A stretch of DNA of 64,000 nt from Rhizomys pruinosus (lineage: Eukaryota; Chordata; Mammalia; Rodentia; Spalacidae): NCBI GenBank assembly GCA_009823505.1, contig VZQC01010551.1, positions 1,733,960 to 1,797,959 on the forward strand, written 5' to 3'. Each line of letters opens with the position of its first letter. Within the stretch, counting starts at the first letter, position 1. This document shows positions 41,494 through 55,800 of this stretch, piece by piece. A program made the translations under genes and the position numbers. The notes under the pieces were generated by a model. The model had not been told where the DNA came from. It searched no databases and worked only from the letters and a program-made list of their open reading frames with translations.

Positions 41494-43183
41494 AAAAAAT
41501 AAAAAAAAACAGGCTAGCCTCAGCTCCCATCGTGGGCCCACATTCAGCAACATCAGTCTTCTTAGGTTCTTCAAAATCTCTGTCAAATCCATGAAGCTGT
41601 TTTCCATGATGGGGGAAGGAATAGAAATCCCCATTGCTTTTCAAACTCCATACATGCTTACAATATCACCTGGAGTCACTTGCTGTGCAAGTTCTTTAAG
41701 ATTATTGGTCACTTGTTCAGCAAGGTGTGTTTCTCTGTAAGAGGGACCCAAGAGACAAACCATATTGGGAGGGGGCCTCCTCTCACTCTGTACTTGTTGG
41801 AGCTCCCTGAGCAATCTTGTGCTCTCATCAAGTGTTGGTTTTTGAGACAAGGTCTTTGTAGCCCTGGTTGATCTGGAACTCACCATGAAGACCAGGCTGA
41901 CTTGGTCCTCCTGCCTCTGCCTTCCAAGCACTGGGCTTACAGGTGTGCACCACCATACCTGGCTGAATATCCCTAATCCAAAGATCCCAAATCCCAAATG
42001 CTCAAAACATGAAACTTTTAAAAGTCAGTTCTCAAAGAGTTTTGGATTGGGGGACATTGGGATTTGGAGGTTTTAGATTAGGGATACTGCCAACTTGAAG
42101 TTTTATTGCCATGCTAACATTTATGTGAACTAAGGAGTTACTGAGTAGAAAGGAACTTGACAAGACTCAGGAGATCTGGGTTCCAAAGTAGTATTAACTA
42201 GCAATAACCACTCTAGTTCAGTGCATTTCCGTCCTGCCCCTATTGTGTTAGAAAAAAAAAACCCATTTAACATAGGAAGGTTATTTAAGAAATATATAAG
42301 TATCCACTACATAAGTATGTATTTAGTTACAACATTTACCATTTGTGATTATTTTTAATTACTTTTAAAACGTTATGTTATTGCTATCTCTATATTTTAA
42401 TATTTTGATAACACAAAAACAAAAAAGATTAACTATTAGATAAAAGCAATAAGGATGTTATTCAGATTGTGATTACTGAGAACAAAATAATGTCTTTAAG
42501 ATTAGAGAAAGCGGGACTGGAGAGATAGCCTAGCGGTTAAGAGCACCGACGCTCTTGCAGAGGACCCGGGTTCGATCCCCAGCACCCACATGGCGGCTAA
42601 CAACTGTCTGTAACTCCAATTCCAGGAGAACTCCAGTTCCAGGGGAATCCGAGACCCTCTTCTGACCTCCGCGGCATTGCACGACACTGGTGCACAGACC
42701 TACATGCAGACAATACATTCATATACATACAAAGGTAAATAATAATAATAAAAAAAAAATTTTAATAAAAAAAAAAAAAAAGATTAGAGAAAGCTGTACT
42801 TAGAACTAAAGTAATGTGTTTCTGAAGCAAGAACAAACATACAAGAGCTACAAAAGTTCATATACTAACTTGAATTAATTTATTTTTTTATTTTTTTTTA
42901 TTTTAATTTTTTTTAATTTATTATTTTTTATGTGTATGCATGTCTGCTCTGCATGTAGGTTGGTGACCGCATGTCGTGCAACACCGTGGGCGGTTAAAGA
43001 AGGCATAGGCTTTCCCCTGGAATGAGTTAAAAGACAGTTCTTTCTTAGCTGCCATGTGGTTGCTGGGAATCAAACCCGGGTCCTCTGCAAGAGCAGTTCG
43101 GCACTCTTAACTGCTGAGTCATTATCACCAGCCCCCCAATTAATTTCTTTAAAAAAACGTTTTTACATTCATTTAGTATATGG

Positions 43184-43214
<31 letters not shown>

Positions 43215-43362
43215 CACATGCATGTGTGCTTGTGCCATCCTGCAGGTGTAGAAGTCATAGGATAATCTGCAGGAGCTGGTTTCATCCTTCCACTATGTGC
43301 ATTCCCAGAATTGACCTTAGGTCATCAGGGTTGGGCAGCAAGTACTTTTTTTTTTTTATTAA

Positions 43363-43405
<43 letters not shown>

Positions 43406-46400
43406 TGTACTGTCTGCAGGCAAGTTTGTGCACCCGTGTCGTGCAATGCCGCGGAGGTCAGAAGAGGGTGTTGGATTCCCCTGGAACTGGAGTTCTCCTG
43501 GAATTGGAGTTTCAGACGGTTCTCGGCCACCATGTGGGTGCTAGGGATCGAACCTGGGTCCTCTGTAAGAGTGGTCGGCGCTCTTAACCGCTAGGCCATC
43601 TCTCCAGCCCCGGCAGAAAGTACTTTTATCTGCTGAACATATTGCTCACTCTTCATTACTTTAATAGAGAAAGCATTATTAGAGGGGAAAAATACTGGTT
43701 TAATCCCATTTTTATGCTCTATGATAATAAGAAATTTCTATTTCTAAAAACCACAGATAAAACATGTTTCTAGTATATAAAATAATTCTCAAAAAAATAT
43801 AAAGCAAGTTACCATAGTTTCCTTTTAAATTAATTTTTTTAATGATGATGACTGGAGTCACAGGAGAAATAGGAAGAACATTCTCAAATATTAGTGGAAG
43901 AATAAACAAATAAAACCACTCTGAAAATCACTTTTGTAAAAGATTAAATATGTTAGGACCTGTAAACCCAGTCTTTGCTTAGAAATCTATCGAGGGTAAT
44001 AAGCAAAAAATGCCAAGAAAATAGGAAAAACACAACCACCATACCAACACACCCCACAACTCCCATACCAACACACCCAACAACCGTCATACCAACACAC
44101 CCCACAACTGCCATTCCAACACACCCCACAACTCCCATTCCAACACACCCCACAACTCCCATACCAACACAACCCCACAACTGCCATTCCAACACACCCA
44201 ACAACTGCCATTCCAACACACCCCACAACCGCCATTCCAACACAACCCCACAACTGCTATTCCAACACACCCCACAACTGCCATTCCAACACACCCCACA
44301 ACTCCATACCAACACACCCAACAACTGCCATTCCAACACACCCCACAACCACCATTCCAACACACCCCACAACTGCCATTCCAACACACCCAACAACTGC
44401 CATTCCAACACACCCCACAACTGCCATTCCAACACACCCCACAACTGCCATTCCAACACACCCAACAACTGCCATTCCAACACACCCCACAACTGCCATT
44501 CCAACACACCCCACAACTGCCATTCCAACACACCCAACAACTGCCATTCCAACACACCCCACAACCGCCATTCCAACACACCCCACAACCACCATTCCAA
44601 CACACCCCACAACTGCCATTCCAACACACCCAACAACTCCCATTCCAACACACCCCACAACTGCCATTCCAACATACCCCACAACTGCCATTCCAACACA
44701 CCCAACAACTGCCATTCCAACACGACCCCACAACTGCCATTCCAACACAACCCCACAACTCCATTCCAACACACCCCTCAACTGCCATTCCAACACACCC
44801 AACAACTGCCATTCCAACACACCCCACAACTGCCATTCCAACACGACCCCACAACTCCATTCCAACACGACCCCACAACTGCCATTTCAACATGACCCCA
44901 CACATCAGAATGATGGCGTGTTTTTCCCATTCTGAAAAAAAAGTTATGTAAACTAGGAATAACTTATTACACATATTGAGAACCACACTCATATCTGGTA
45001 TGCAAATATTTCTACCTGCTAGATTGTTGCTTATTTATCTCTCCTAATTCTCAAAAATGATGTGTATACAAGCTCAACAATACTGTTCCATAGACTTTTT
45101 TCATGATGAATATTTTCTGTATCTACACAGTCCAATATGATGGCCACCAATCAAACATAACTACTGGGCACTTAAAATTGGTTAGTGCTGCTAAGGCATC
45201 ACCCTTTTATTTAATTAACAGAGTTAGGGCCATGGACAACACAGCTGAATAGCACTGGTTTTAAACACTATTTCTTTTTATTTTATGTGTGTATGAGTGT
45301 TTTGCCTGTATATACGTATGTGCACCATGTACATGTTATTCCCTTGGAGTCCAGAAGAGAGCATCAGTGAGCCACCATGTAGGTGCTAGGATCTGAACCC
45401 AGGTCCTCTGTAAGAGCAGCCAGTGCTTTTAACTACTGAGATGTCTCTCCAGCCCCTGAGAGCACTGGTTTTTAACTCTGACTGTACATTAAACTTGCTT
45501 GAGGTCACACACTTCAAGTGCAAGGTCCACTTCTGGTCAACTAAACCAAAGTCTTATAGGACAGGCCCAGATATCAGAGTTTTTACAGTTTCTAAAAGAC
45601 ACTAGTAGTCCAATCAAGCTTTTGAACCATTTTATAAAAAATAATCAGCAGTCCAGGTGTGGTGACATAGCCCAGTACTTGAGAAACAGAGGCAGGCAGA
45701 TCTCTATGAGTTTGAGGTCAGCTTGGTCTACAAAGAGAGTTCCAGGCTAGCCAGGGCTATATAGTAAGACCCTCTTTAAATACATACATACATACATACA
45801 TACATACATACATACATACATAATAGGTAGATAGATGATAGATAGATAGATGATAGATAGATAGATAGACAGATAGATAGATATAGATAGATAGACAGAA
45901 GATAATTAAAAATTGGCACACCTAAATATGTCTCTTGGCTCACTAAGCATATTGCCTTCGACAAGTTAATTCTCTAAGCCTCCTCACTTTCTCATATATT
46001 TTAAAGAATGTAGAACCTACTTCATAAGGTTCTTAGGAGAGAATCAAATAATGTATATAAAGGTCTGGTTAAATAGCTATATCTGGCTATAGACCTTAGT
46101 GGCTATTATTATTCCAGCATAATTTTGGTGCTATTTTTAGTTGGAGGAAGTCACAGTTTGAGAAAACAAAGCATGTTCTTAATGTCATATCCAGAGATTT
46201 TTTTAAATCAAATTCATCAATGATGAGGATAACATCTCTATATCTGCTAGCCTTCCGGAAACCATTTAGGTGATGAAAACTATTGCAGACAAAGTTCCAA
46301 GGGACATTATCTCATTGGAACAATTACAAAAAAGGCCCCATAAAATGCTCAGACATCCCTAGTTCTGAGAGCTTTTGAGGAATGTTTCCCACCATTATGT

Positions 46401-49400
46401 GAACAGGAAGGAGAATGTTCAGTCCCTCATTCCTGCCTCTCAGCAGGTGGTTCACAAGAAAGAACTGGAGCAACTAACTTAAATTGTCCAAGAGTAGTCT
46501 AACCACAGTGCCTGATCATAGTCACCGCTGATCACCAGTCATGGAAGCAAGGAGAATATTTTCTCCTTGATACTCAAGTGGCCTGATATAATACCAGCAC
46601 TTGGCCCTCCACCAAATCCCATGAGCACACGCACCATTCTGATTTTAGCCTCTCATCTCTTGGAAGGTAACCAGTTTTACTTCACAGAGCAGGGAAATTC
46701 AGGACAAGAAAGCTTTCAAGAATGCAAAAAGCAATGCTGAAAAGACAAATAGCTCCCAAGGACCAAGGTGTGACACTTGGGGGTCAAGCATCATCGCACC
46801 ACCATTGTTAAGGGAACAGGTTGTTGGAGTGGAGCTCTGTGGCCATGACTGAGATATCAGAAAGGGAATGGTTCTCCAATACAAACTTGTGCCATAAAGC
46901 TCCCCCAAACAGAAATACCACAACATCATTGTGCCCAAACAGAACAACTGCTCTCATTTGCAGGGTGGTAACTGCATGACAGAAATTACACTAAAAGTGG
47001 CTCACCCTAACCAAATGTGGTCTCCTCCAAAATGGAAACCTTGCAGCCATCACCATAGGCAAGCAGTCCTATTTCTACCATGCTCACTGTTCTTTCAGCA
47101 GTGCACCAAATAAGCCTCTGTTTTAATCATAGAAGTTAAAGCATGCATTTAAGTGCTAAAGAGATGGCTCAGTGGATAAGAGCATTGGCTGATCTTTCAG
47201 AGGACCCAGGTTCAATTCTCAGGACCTACATGGTGGCTAACAACCATCCTGTAACTCAAGTTCCAAGGGATCTGACTTGCTCTTCTGACCTTCCTAGGCA
47301 TTGCACGACATTGCATTCACGTGCATGCAGGCAGTACACTTATACACATAAAATAAGAATAATAAGATATTTAAAACAAAAAATAATAATAATCCCTAAA
47401 TCCATTTCTCCTTTCAGCTGCTGGCTGTCACATCTACACATGCTTCTATGACTTTTTTAACTTCTCTGTCCTGCTCAGCTTAATCAAGATCTCACCTCAA
47501 TCACCCAACACAGATGGCTCCCAGCACCTTCCCTGAAATCCACCTCTCACACTGTCATCCCCTCTCCTGGGTAAGACCCACTCGGCTATGGGCTCCTATA
47601 CCATCATTCTTGTCTAGATATCCTCAATTCTCATCAGCTTGACATTCTTTTGTCCTTTTACCTGGATGCTCCTCCTAATACTTAGGCTCCTAGATCTTAT
47701 TCCTAAGCATCCTGTCTTTGGATCCCATATTCTTTCTGTGATTTCAAATGACCCATCTTCTATGTTCCAGGTCTCTGAATTAACATCTGAAAGAAAGCTG
47801 GCCATCTTTCTATGAGTCCCAACAAAGTCCCTATACCTCAGTAAATACCACCACTGTGCACCTGCTTGCTGATGCCAGAAACCTGAGAACATTTCCTCCC
47901 CACCTAATTATAGCAAGGCTTCCCTCTTTCATCTTCAAAATGCATCTCATACACATCTAGCTCTCTCTAACCTTGTGCCCACTGTACATCATGCCTCCAT
48001 TGTCTCATCACAGGGCTCTGATCTCATTCTGTTAATTTCATACTTCTCTTGCCTTCTCCAACCTCTTCTCCATATAGAAGCCATAACCCTTTATTATAAT
48101 TATTAATGCATGTTCATTATACATATTAGCAGGCCTCACCATGACATTTCCATATATGCATACTTCATGCTTTGATCATCCACCCTCCCAACCACCCTCT
48201 CTTGCCCTCCCCTGGTCTTTCAGCCTTCCCTCTCCTCTTCCAAGTCATCCTTTTCTTTATTGTACCTTCCACATCTAAGAGAAAACAGGATACTTTTTCT
48301 GCATCTAGCCTATTTATTTCTCTTAATATAACTTCTAGTTTCATCCATTTCTCTGCGAATAACATGAGTCTGCTCTCTTTGGCTGCACAATGCTCAGTTA
48401 TGTATACATACCACATTTTCTTTATCCAGTCATCCCTTAGCAAACACTGAGGCTGATTCCATAGTTTGGCTATTGTGAACTTCTCATAAGAACATATATC
48501 CCTTAGGGCTAGAGAGATGAGTAAGAGCACTGGTTGCTCTTGCAAAGGACTTGAATTTGGTTCCCAGAACCCACATGACAGTTAACAACCATCCATAACT
48601 CCAGTTTCAGGGGATCCAATGCCCCCACTCTTCTGACCTCCACAGGCATTGCACAAGATGGGTGCACTTACCAATACACTTATACACATAAAATAAAAAG
48701 AATAAATTTTTTACAAGAATATATATCTCATTATTTCACTGTCTGCTTAAAATATTTCAGTGAAGGAATGTCAGTGGTCCTAAAATTGTCAGCTGAAAGT
48801 GTGTCAGGAACTAGGATAGTCATACAGTTCAAAAATTATTCATTCAGAGGTTAAAATGTACAAAATTTATTTCAAAAATTATTTATTCAGAGGTTAAAAT
48901 GTACCTTTGCAGGGAAAATCACCAAATTCAGCATCTACTAACAGTTGTAAGACACCTTGACTTTCAATGTCTCCTGATCTGATGCAAATGGAGTTCACAG
49001 CACTATATGTGAAATACTTTTGCACAAACTTAAATTCTGCCCAACTATTCCCAGCTTCCATTTTATAAAAAATGAAGACAATAAAGGAAAAGTTAAAGCC
49101 TTCTATGTGGAAAGAATGGGATGAATCCAGAATGTGGGACACTCTTTAAGGAAGAACGACTCTTCGGTAGATGAAGGTGTCTGAGAAAGGGGGCTGGAGA
49201 GATGGCTCAGCAGTTTAGAGCACTGCTCTGGCAGAAGACCTGGATTTGGTTCCTAGCACCAACATGACAGTTAACACCTGTCTATAACTCCAGTACCAGA
49301 CAATCCAAAAACCTTCTCTGGCCTCCAAAGGCATTGCGGACAAAACACTCACACACATAAAAAAGTAATTTTTTAAAGTTATGAAAAAGGAATAGGTAGA

Positions 49401-50950
49401 GGTATAAAGGAATTTGTACATTAAAAGAGACCACAAATGCTTAACTAAACATAATGCATGATTTTTAAAGATATATAGATATATATCATATAGATATTTC
49501 TATATGCACATATGCAAATACACATATATACACATATGCAAGTTGCATTTTTAAAAGTAAAAGCAGTTATGGAGGTTGGGGAGATGGCTAAGCAGTTAAG
49601 AGTACTGATTGCTCCTGCAGAAGATCTGGGTTTGGTTCCCAGTCCCTACATGGTGGCTAACAACCATTTATAACTGCAGTTCCAGGGCATCAAACACCTT
49701 TTTCTGACCTCCACGGGCATTGTATGACATGGGTGCACTTACATACATGCAGACAATACACTCAAACATATAAAATAGAAATAATGAATAAAAATAAAAT
49801 TTTAAACACTTATGGAAATATGGATATGAAATAAAGTTTGCTAATATAATCAATTTCTTTTAGAAGTAATGAAACAGAGGTCATTTGAAAGAGTATCTAA
49901 GGAGATGCATCCTAAATGACTTAGTAGTAAACTCTTCTGATATCTAAAATTCACTTTTTCTTTTAGATTTTTGAGACAGGGTCTCACCATGTAGCTCAAG
50001 ATGACTTCAAACTCGCCATCCTTATCCCCAGCCTCTTGAGTGCTGAGATTATAGGTGTGTGTCACTACACCCAGCTTTAACTAATTTTTAAATGATTTAG
50101 TCAAAAAGAAGAAAATTGCACTAACATATCAAGAGGATGATAAAAATACTATAGATTATACGATTAAGCAAAAAACATAGATGTATTCATTATATTTTTA
50201 ACTATTTGATATGTTTGGAAAGTGTGATAAAAAAAATTCAATGGCTTTTCCCAGCTCTAAAATCTGAAATCTTTCTATAACTACAAGGCCTAGTTAATCC
50301 AGTCTTGCCCACATCTCCACCTTTCTATCTCAGTTCTTCTAACTCTCTCTACACCAGTCACAGTGGTTTGGTTCATCTACATCTTCCATCTTAACTATCA
50401 CATTGAATCCCTGAGGACTGGTTGATAGAGAGAATTGAGTGGCTGAGAGAGACCTGAGATGGATAAGAAAAATGATTAGATGGAGTCTTAAGGAATGTGG
50501 TGAAGGAAAGAATAATTTTCAGTACTAAAGAAGAATGGGTTGGGTTGGCTTGGAGAGAGGGACAAACTGGAAAGGGACTTGTTAAACTAGACTATATTTG
50601 AAAAGAGTACTATTGTTGATTAAATAAAATACAACATATGCTGTCATAGTTTCCTGTAATAGCCATACTGCTTTTCGTGGTTCTATTGGAATTTCATGTA
50701 TGCACTTATGGAATATCAAAATCTTCACCAACAGTAACCTCTATTAAAGGTCAAGTCACTTGCTTATTCTTATGTCCTAAAATTTCAGTACTGGGTGTTG
50801 GCGAGATGGCTCATCCGTTAAGAGTGAATACTGCTCTTATAGAAGATTCAAGTTCAGTTTTCAGCACACATACTGGATGGCTCACAACCTCCTGCAACTC
50901 CAGCTCCACGGAATCTGACACTTTTTTCTGGACTCTGCAGGCACCCACAT

Positions 50951-50988
<38 letters not shown>

Positions 50989-52798
50989 ATATATGCTCTA
51001 GTGTCAAAAGAAAAGAGTAAAATTATAACAGAGAAGATAACTTGGCATATAAGATATATCCAACTGATTATGTAATAATGTGACTCTGTTATTTCATTTT
51101 CAGGATTCTTATGGTTGAACAATAAGTGAATTTTTATGGAACTGAATACCAGTGAGTTGACAAAAATTACTATGTACAATCCTGGTTCTACCTGTATGGT
51201 TGGTAAAAACACACAGAGATGGTTGATTGCAGAACTTTTCTTGGTCCTGACAAGAGTCCCAGCCAAAGTGGACAAATCTAAGAACAAAGAAAAAGAAATT
51301 TAAAAATACATTCCCTCATAAATGATATAACTATAGTAATGACTTTTACAATATGGACATATTCTGGACTGAAGACTTTTAGCCAACTTTGTAACCAAAA
51401 GGTTACTGTTTATAATATAAACATGTTTACTGAGCCATGTGCTCTCTTGTGACATGGACACTGACCTTCATTTCTGAGGATCCCTACCTTGTAGCCAAGA
51501 TAGTGAATGAATGTGGGTGTGCTTGGTTAACATATCAAAGCCATGGAAGCAGTATGCTATTCTCATTGCATACAATAATAAGAAATCTGCCTGACAGATC
51601 TCTGTGAGTTCAAGGCCAGCCTGGTCTACATAGCAAGCTCCAGGCCAGCTGGGACTGGTACTAAAAGGAGAGACCCTGTCTCAAAAAAAGAAATCTGCCT
51701 GAAACTCTGTGTGTGATCTAGGGATCACAGGGCAAGATTTTCTGGTAAGAGTGGATTCTGGCTTCTACTTCACCAACTGATGCTGGAAATACTGCTTCAA
51801 AGAAGTATGGATTGAAGGCTGTCTTGAGAGCACACTTCCATGCGACATCTGATGAACAGGTGGGTCTCAGAATTTGAGTCTACTCTTGGCCTTAATGCTA
51901 ATGCTAAGAGTCAGGCTGTTTATTTATTCAAGTGTAATAGTGATGTAGCTTAGAAAAGTCACATACAGCCACTATAATACACTCACAGAACTATAGACAT
52001 GGCTCTGATTAAGTTAAATTGACTATTTTTGTTATTGTGAAAACAGTAAGTTTTTTAAAAGGACACAGTACAAGCCAGGCAAGGTGGCACACACCTTTAA
52101 TCCCAGCACTTGGGATGCAGATGCAGGAAATCTCTGTAAGTTTGAGGCCAGCCTGGTCTACATAGCAAGTTTCAGGCCAGCCTGAGAAACATAGTGAGAT
52201 TCTGTTTCTAAAAATAAAACTAAAAACAAATAAACTATGCATTACATGAAGGGCACGTGCCTGGCAATAGAGAAAAAATATATTACTTACAACTTATACT
52301 TTTTCATAATTTTTGGATTTATAGTAAACATACTATGTTTCAAAACAGGCACAACTAAATTCTCATATGTGATGAAGTAGAGCTAGGAAAATATACAACA
52401 GCTTAGGACTATTGTTACTGTAATTTACCAAGACTTTCTTTTCTTCTGTCCTTTGATGTCCTATTTTTTTTTCAAAAATGTCTTATCTTTTTACTACACA
52501 TAAATACTCTAGAAAAAGAAAAACTTGCCATTGTGTAAAGAAGAAAACAGAAAAAATAAAGTAATAGACTTGGCTGAGCTGCAAAGTATGTTGACCTGTG
52601 ACCTCTTAAGGCAACAAGAAAAGGGATTTTGATGTTTGATTCAAAATGCAGGCCGGGTTTGGTGGCGCACGCTTTTCATCCTAGCACTCAGGAGGCAGAG
52701 GCAGGCGGATCTTTGTGAGTGCAAGACCAGCCTGGTCTACAGAGTGAGTTCCAGGACAGCTGGGGCTACGGGGAGACCCTGTCTCGAAAAGACCAAAA

Positions 52799-52845
<47 letters not shown>

Positions 52846-55800
52846 AATGCAACTCATTCTGACTCATGGAATCTTTCTACTTAATCACAGAGAGGAGAGC
52901 ACTTCCATACATCAAAATAAACACAGGTGCTCTCTGGAAGTAGTAAATGCCTAAAAAAAACCAATACAATCAAATTTACATATGAAAACCTGTGTTCACA
53001 TTTGCTTAATTAGTTTATACCCTATAAAGAAGAAGAATATTAAAGTAGATGCATAAAACATCAGGCCATCCCTGCATCTGCATACCATGAATTAGGAATA
53101 AATGTAATTCTGCTAGCTATATATGTCTATAAAAATTGGTAATCTATGAATAACTTACTTAAATCCTGAGTCCCTTAATGATATGTCCAAGGATGCTTCA
53201 AACTGTCAAAAAAAAAAAATAGGAGGAAATGAGCTAAAAAAATAACATCATATGATAACAGTTCAGAAATCCAGAGCAAGCTGTTAGTGCTTGCTTAGTA
53301 ATAGAGTCCATTCTGTAGCGTTTGCTGAGTAATAGAGTCCGTTAGTGCTTGCTTGGTAATAGAGTCAATTTAACTTTCATTACCTACAGACAGTAGGTCC
53401 AGAATCCACAGGGCAGAGGTCCACTGGGAATATCCTGGAGTTTACATACAAGTTCAGTGTAGTATTCCTTCATGAAAGGCTAAAGCCTGAAAATTCTGCC
53501 TTAAATTTGAATATCATAAACAGATTGTATAATAGGATGACTGAGAGACACAGCCTTTATAAGACACAGATGGTCATGGAAGGAAGGAAGCTTGTGGTGT
53601 TTTTAGGAGTGGGTGAGCTAAAAATAGGACAGAAAGGACCAAGAATGGATCGTGATGGTATGAAACCTATATGCATTTGATACCATATTATTACTAACAA
53701 GGAAGAAGGGAAATACTGTGCATCACAGATAAAGACATAAGTAACCCCTTAACATATGGCTAACCCTCCCAATGCCTTTCCAAGAGCAATGCGAAAGGTT
53801 GACTAATTAAATAATATTTTCTTACTGGCTTCTTCCCTTATCTTCAAACCCATAATATTTTATTCCTTCTGGGTCAAATAACTTGCAACCACTTAAAGCA
53901 ATCTACTATAGATCACACCTATTACCATCTTCTAAACCCCTCCTACAGGTGCTGCTTTAAAATGAGACACTGTGTGTGCTCTTCTCTCTTTTTTTCAAAG
54001 CCAATTTTTTTTTCATTATGCTTCTGTAGTTTATTTTTTTATTTATTTTTTTATTGATGCTTTGTGTATTTCATACACATTTTCCAATTCAGTTCAGGCA
54101 TATATCCCTTTCCCTTCCCCCCCAGAGATAGCCTAGCCGTTAAGAGTACCAACTGCTAAAAAAAAAAAAAAAAATTAAAAAAAAAAGAGTACCAACTGCT
54201 CTTGCAGAGGACCCGGGTTTGATCCCCAGCACCCACATGGCGGCTAAGAACCGTCTGTAACTCCAATTCCAGAACTCCAGTTCATTGCACGACACGGGTG
54301 CACAGACCTACATGCAGACAATACATGCATACACATACAAAAATAAATAAAATCAAAGCCAATTTTTTAAATTGAAGCTTTGTGCATTTCATACAAATTT
54401 TCAAATCAAATCTAGACCAGTGCTCCCCTCCTTGCCCCCCACCCCACCAGAGCTCATGCATTCTGCCAAACATGTTTCTCATCTTTTTCTCAGTCTCTCT
54501 CAAAATTCTCGATGCAGTTTACTGTTTTGAGCAGAAGTTCACCGTTTCAGTCAGTTCTTTGACCCAGTCTTTATGTGCTCTTCTCTTAACCTAGATCAAC
54601 TATGCATTTGTTATAGAGTTGAAGTTCTAGGACAGCAGCCGACAAGTTATTTGATCATGCAAGTGACTAACACAACATCAAAATACCGAGAATTCTGCTT
54701 GTGATTGCAACCCTAGCAAAATTTCTTGGAGTTGAGCACTCTATTGCCTTACCATTAAATTAAAGCTCTCATCAGCACAAAATTGGATGCATTTCAAGAT
54801 ACTCTTTGATTTCTACAAGAGAAAATATTTGACAAATTATCTCCAAAAAAATTGGAAGAGGTAGTCAAAAACCATTAATAAAACCTTATTTATTTTTTGA
54901 ATAAAACTTCATCATCTGTTCCCAGTAATGAAAAACATGGTGATTAAACAGTTAAAGTAATGATAATGCCAAAATTAAATTGTTTCTATGAATATAGGAA
55001 CCCAAAGACTAATTTTTACCTTCAGTTCAAGGTAGTATAATCTCTGCTCTGACATATCCCACTGAGCCCAAACAAAATCCTCTGCTATTCTGTCTCTTGG
55101 GAGATGACCAGAATTTTTAATTACCTAGAAGCAAAAGGATTTTTATTAGCAAGTACTTTAAAAGAACATCTTAAATCATTATCTTGTGTATCCTATTCCT
55201 GTGTGTAAATTTTCCTGCTTTATTAGCACATTCCCCACACCCAGAACATGCAGTCTTCCCATAAAAAATTCCCAAATGCTCTTATGCCATTTTATTATTC
55301 TTCCTAGTTTAACAGACAGGTTGGCAAAGACAGGACAACACCTACCACAAATCAATAGCCATATTAATAGAAGATTCATAACTTCCTATTGTAAACAAAA
55401 CCGCTCAGGCAGGCCTTTGCAGACAAAAGCCTCCATCACCAAAGATAGAGAAAGGCTTATAATAACCAGAGAAATATTCAGGCCTAAATTAGGTAGTACA
55501 GTTGGCCCGGTTGAGGTATATACAACCTGTGGCTTTGGGTCTAGTTCTCACTTTTGTGCCTATGATGCCATTGCCTATCTATCCGTCAGCAGCACATAAC
55601 TCTCCTCCTTCAAGATCTGACTTGGGTTTTGTCTCCTGGACAAACCCTCACTTCAGAACCCCAATACAAAGGCAAAGCTCCTTGCCACCGTATTCCTAAG
55701 GTACTTTGGCATGCTTCTATGACAGTTGCGTCTTAGTTAACACTGTGACCTCCCCCAATGAGCATGCACTCTTCTACAGAACCTCCACTTTCCCTTGTCT

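Noticed and set aside
43953..44992. Open frames of 200-306 codons on both strands encoding histidine/proline-rich or glycine/tryptophan-rich repeats
   Set aside because: They are translations of the 24-bp tandem repeat in several frames at once, with no splice sites, start context or unique sequence.
55186..55599. 137-codon open frame on plus strand
   Set aside because: No domain, no homolog recognised, low-complexity codon pattern, inside a GSAP intron.
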